A stretch of 9,288 bases of DNA from TMED161 sp964532515. Its GTDB lineage: Bacteria > Fidelibacterota > Marinisomatia > SCGC-AAA003-L08 > D37C17. Where the stretch lies: assembly GCA_964532515.1 (NCBI GenBank), contig CAZHKH010000056.1:1-9288 (forward strand). The letters are read 5' to 3'. The translations under genes were made by a program, and so were the position numbers. Shown piece after piece: positions 7,458 to 9,288 of the stretch (positions are counted from its first letter, which is position 1; each line of letters opens with the position of its first letter). The notes under the pieces are model-generated. The model was not told the DNA's origin, ran no database searches, and saw nothing but the letters and a program-made list of their open reading frames with translations.

Positions 7458-8996
7458 ATGAAACGAATATTTTATACTCTTATTATTTTCAGTATAACTC
7501 TAGCTCAAGATGATAGGTCTACCTTGTTTAGTACAGGAAACCCTCCTGAACTTGGAGTGGGTTGGGATATACGATGCAGCGAGTACTCTACTTCAGCTAT
7601 TGGTGATGTAAATCAAGATCAAAGTATCGATGTCCTTGATGTTGTTAGTATGGTGAGTTTTATACTTGGAAGCGCTACTCCAACAGATGAAGAAGCTTTA
7701 TACTCTGATGCAAATGAAGATTCAAACCTTGATGTGCTTGATGTGATTATTGTAGTTAATTTAGTTTTAAATGGTTCTGAATCTCAATGCTCTGAGGGGC
7801 TATCTGCTGCTGTAAAATTTACATCTCCCAATGAATATACATTTGAAGCTTTTTCTGTGATTTTTCAAACAGGAGAGCTTGAAGGAGCCGGTTTATTTGA
7901 GGTAAATCTTCATCTGGATCTCTTTGATTCACCAGGAAGTATTCTAGGATCCTGGGAGTTTGAGGCAGATGAAAATATGGCGCGAGAGTATTATGTGTTC
8001 ACAGGAGATACCGACTGTATTTTACTTGAGCCTTTTACTTCATACTGGCTTTCAGTGCATCCAATAGATAATCAAGATGAAGCACTTTGGCTCTTTTCAG
8101 AGGATAATTATACATATTCAACAAGTAATGATTTAGGACTTAACTGGTCTGAAACACTTTCAAATCAAGTTGGATGTACTAAAATTTTTGGAGAACAAAT
8201 CTATGAATCTCCAGATACAGAGCCAAACCTTGAACCTGTTTATGACTGGGCTCTAGAGGATATTAATCCAAACTCAGAATACTATTCTCAAGATATTGGC
8301 CCAAGCACTTTTATCGATAATGATTTTGTTTCAGTCTATTACTTTGGAAAGGCTGGCTGAAGTCTCTGCAAACACCGGTTCGGTGTCCTTGATGATATGT
8401 ATCTTGATCTTCTATCTGAAGGCTATAATGATATAAAATTCATAGGTGTAAATGGATACTCTTATATTGATAATGATTATCATTGTATGATTTGTGATAA
8501 TCCCGATAATTGTAGTAACTGTGATGATATAAGAATTCTTCCATGGGTTCAAGATCTTCCATTTGTTTTTACTTCAGAAAATATAACTCAGGAAGAATGT
8601 GAGACAAATGGAAATACCTGGGACGTTGGAGAAGAAATTTTACATGAAGACCTTAATCAGGAAGAATGTGAAACAAATGGTTTTTCCTGGGAGGATGGCT
8701 TTCAAATTATTTATGATGATTTAACTCAGCAAGAGTGTATAGATAATGGATATACATGGTTTCACAATGACTGTATTGATTTTAATGCAGAACTCTGTGT
8801 CGAACAGTTCTATGGATGCTTAGAACCTGCAGATGTATGGGGAAACTGGAATATTATTTTAAGAGACCTTGTTATTGTAAACAAGCAAGGATATGAAGTT
8901 GCCAGACTTAACCTTACCTATGCCAACCCTGATCCAAACTCTACTTGTGGAGAAAATTATCAGACAATAAAAGATTTAATTATTGGTGCTCGCTAA
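7458..8996 (+). CDS. Predicted secreted selenoprotein: dockerin-like + choice-of-anchor-like + selenoprotein P-like domain (Sec at 8358-8360)
   Basis: One gene read through an in-frame TGA, giving about 512 residues; the frame continues uninterrupted to TAA. From Met at 7458: signal peptide MKRIFYTLIIFSITLAQ; two dockerin-like calcium repeats (GDVNQDQSIDVLDVV ~49-63 and DANEDSNLDVLDVI ~84-97); a beta-sandwich like choice-of-anchor domains (~116-240, with SPGSILGSW and SYWLSV); then a thioredoxin-like domain with Sec301-Ser-Leu-Cys304. Segments around it (KAG-Sec-SLC, LLSEGYNDIKFIGVN, DVW, DLVIVNKQGYEVARL) resemble the selenoprotein P N-terminal domain. LPWVQD (361-366) may be the cis-proline loop, followed by a repeat insertion. 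The frame is open from 7413 (overlapping the sppA stop), but 7458 gives a typical signal peptide; neither start has a good ribosome site. A SECIS-like hairpin follows the TGA. Function likely extracytoplasmic thiol/selenol redox chemistry. A nonsense-mutated gene is the alternative. Confidence 0.82.
8358..8360 (+). other. In-frame TGA predicted to encode selenocysteine
   Basis: The TGA separates two long open stretches in the same frame. It is the first position of a redox motif whose fourth position is Cys (TGA-AGT-CTC-TGC). In homologous thioredoxin-like and selenoprotein P-like domains this position holds Cys or Sec. Confidence 0.82.
8369..8391 (+). promoter_or_regulatory. Predicted bacterial SECIS hairpin
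   Basis: ACACC (8372-8376) pairs perfectly with GGTGT (8382-8386) around loop GGTTC. An inner G-C pair could reduce the loop to GTT. Below it, CAA (8369-8371) can pair with TTG (8389-8391) across a 2-base bulge (CC, 8387-8388). The loop starts 17 bases after the TGA and begins with GGU, as in the E. coli fdhF SECIS (loop GGUC, 18 bases between UGA and loop). This fits recognition by the elongation factor SelB. Confidence 0.72.
8583..8759 (+). repeat. Three tandem copies of a 23-residue (69-base) coding repeat
   Basis: Inside the selenoprotein gene, units start at 8583, 8652 and 8721. Their shared protein core is (I/L)(T/N)Q(E/Q)EC(E/I)(T/D)NG(x)(T/S)W, with cysteine codons at 8598, 8667 and 8736 spaced exactly 69 bases. 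The third copy is shortened and runs into another Cys-containing stretch. The insertion falls between the LPWVQD loop and the DVW strand of the redox domain. Confidence 0.85.
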
Positions 8997-9085
8997 TCAA
9001 TTTCTATCCTTTTATAATTCATTACTTTCTATATAAATTAAACTTTCATTTTATAAAGCAAATTAATCAAGATTAAGGAGATATA
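8997..9085 (+). promoter_or_regulatory. Intergenic region with probable peroxiredoxin promoter
   Basis: An 89-base AT-rich gap. TATAAT occurs at 9013-9018 and further TATAAA-like hexamers near 9050, any of which could be a -10 box; none has a clear -35 partner. I see no GC-rich terminator hairpin for the selenoprotein gene. Confidence 0.3.
9075..9080 (+). promoter_or_regulatory. Ribosome binding site of the peroxiredoxin gene
   Basis: AAGGAG, 5 bases before the ATG at 9086; the strongest Shine-Dalgarno on the plus strand of the window. Confidence 0.85.
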
Positions 9086-9288
9086 ATGTTAGTTACAAAA
9101 CAAGCACCAGCTTTTAAAACAATGGCAGTAATGCCAGATAATTCGATTACAGAAGTAAGCCTTTCCGATTATAAAGGTAAAAAAGTTGTACTATTCTTCT
9201 ATCCATTGGATTTTACTTTTGTTTGCCCTACAGAACTTTTAGCATTTGATAAAAGATTAGGAGAATTTGAATCTAGAAATACTCAAGT
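9086..9288 (+). CDS. 2-Cys peroxiredoxin (AhpC/Prx1 type), 3' part outside the window
   Basis: Reduces hydrogen peroxide and organic hydroperoxides using a reactive cysteine. Only the first 67 residues are present. They include the start of the fold (VTKQAPAF, 3-10), the strand KKVVLFFYP (32-40) and the diagnostic DFTFVCPTE (42-50) with peroxidatic Cys47, encoded by TGC and therefore ordinary cysteine. The VCPTE form belongs to the Prx1/AhpC subgroup; the resolving cysteine near the C-terminus would be outside. No signal peptide, so cytoplasmic. It follows the predicted selenoprotein by 89 bases on the same strand with its own strong ribosome site, placing two redox genes side by side. Confidence 0.95.
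   Translation, partial: MLVTKQAPAFKTMAVMPDNSITEVSLSDYKGKKVVLFFYPLDFTFVCPTELLAFDKRLGEFESRNTQ

Noticed and set aside
8397..8996. A separate gene starting at the ATG at 8397
   Set aside because: It has no ribosome binding site or signal peptide, begins inside a thioredoxin-like domain, and is in the same frame as the preceding open stretch. Reading through the TGA explains it better.
7458..8996. Pseudogene or changed genetic code (TGA as Trp or Gly)
   Set aside because: The SDR gene and queD end with TGA followed by closely packed genes, so TGA is a stop here. Only one in-frame TGA occurs, at a redox-motif position with a hairpin after it. A recent nonsense mutation is possible but less likely.
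9086..9288. Peroxiredoxin as a second selenoprotein
   Set aside because: The peroxidatic position is encoded by TGC, and no in-frame TGA occurs in the visible part.
1..9288. CRISPR array, insertion sequence or prophage
   Set aside because: No regularly spaced direct repeats, transposase, integrase or terminal inverted repeats were seen; the only tandem repeat is the coding one at 8583-8759.

Overview
This is an AT-rich, gene-dense bacterial chromosome segment. Secreted-protein features suggest a free-living marine lineage such as Candidatus Marinimicrobia (SAR406) or a close FCB-group relative. The pointers are a dockerin-like pair of calcium repeats near the N-terminus of a secreted protein, repeats of the form 'TQEECExNGxxW', and a PorV-like barrel fused to a protease. 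This placement is inferred from protein style, with no marker gene to fix it.

Layout. Positions 1-54 hold the 5' part of a CAU-anticodon tRNA on the minus strand, downstream of a leucyl aminopeptidase (pepA, minus, to 1568). A short divergent promoter region separates pepA from a plus-strand block at 1667-3676: a 2,4-dienoyl-CoA-reductase-like SDR, then queD (sharing ATGA with the SDR stop), then queC. The queC product is a divergent form in which all four zinc cysteines are replaced. A minus-strand lysine 6-dehydrogenase/saccharopine dehydrogenase-like gene (3673-4827) meets queC tail to tail with a 4-base overlap. After an 84-base divergent region containing two perfect AT palindromes come a large SppA protease with an N-terminal barrel-like domain (4912-7413), a secreted multidomain protein (7458-8996) and the start of a 2-Cys peroxiredoxin (9086 to the window end).

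The main result is that the open frames at 7413-8360 and 8397-8996 are best read as one gene interrupted by an in-frame TGA at 8358-8360 that encodes selenocysteine. The reading continues in the same frame to a TAA at 8994-8996. The TGA lies in a redox motif (Sec-Ser-Leu-Cys) within a thioredoxin-like domain whose surroundings resemble the N-terminal domain of animal selenoprotein P (motif Sec-Tyr-Leu-Cys). A compact hairpin with a GGUUC loop begins a few bases after the TGA and fits the bacterial SECIS pattern. TGA is used as an ordinary stop by two other genes here, so a changed genetic code is not the explanation.

How the genes relate: pepA, the SDR and the LysDH-like gene are housekeeping or catabolic. 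queD and queC are two steps of 7-deazaguanine (preQ0) synthesis, with folE and queE absent from the window. The sppA, selenoprotein and peroxiredoxin genes form a same-strand run that looks concerned with envelope proteolysis and thiol/selenol redox chemistry. Every intergenic stretch is under 100 bases.
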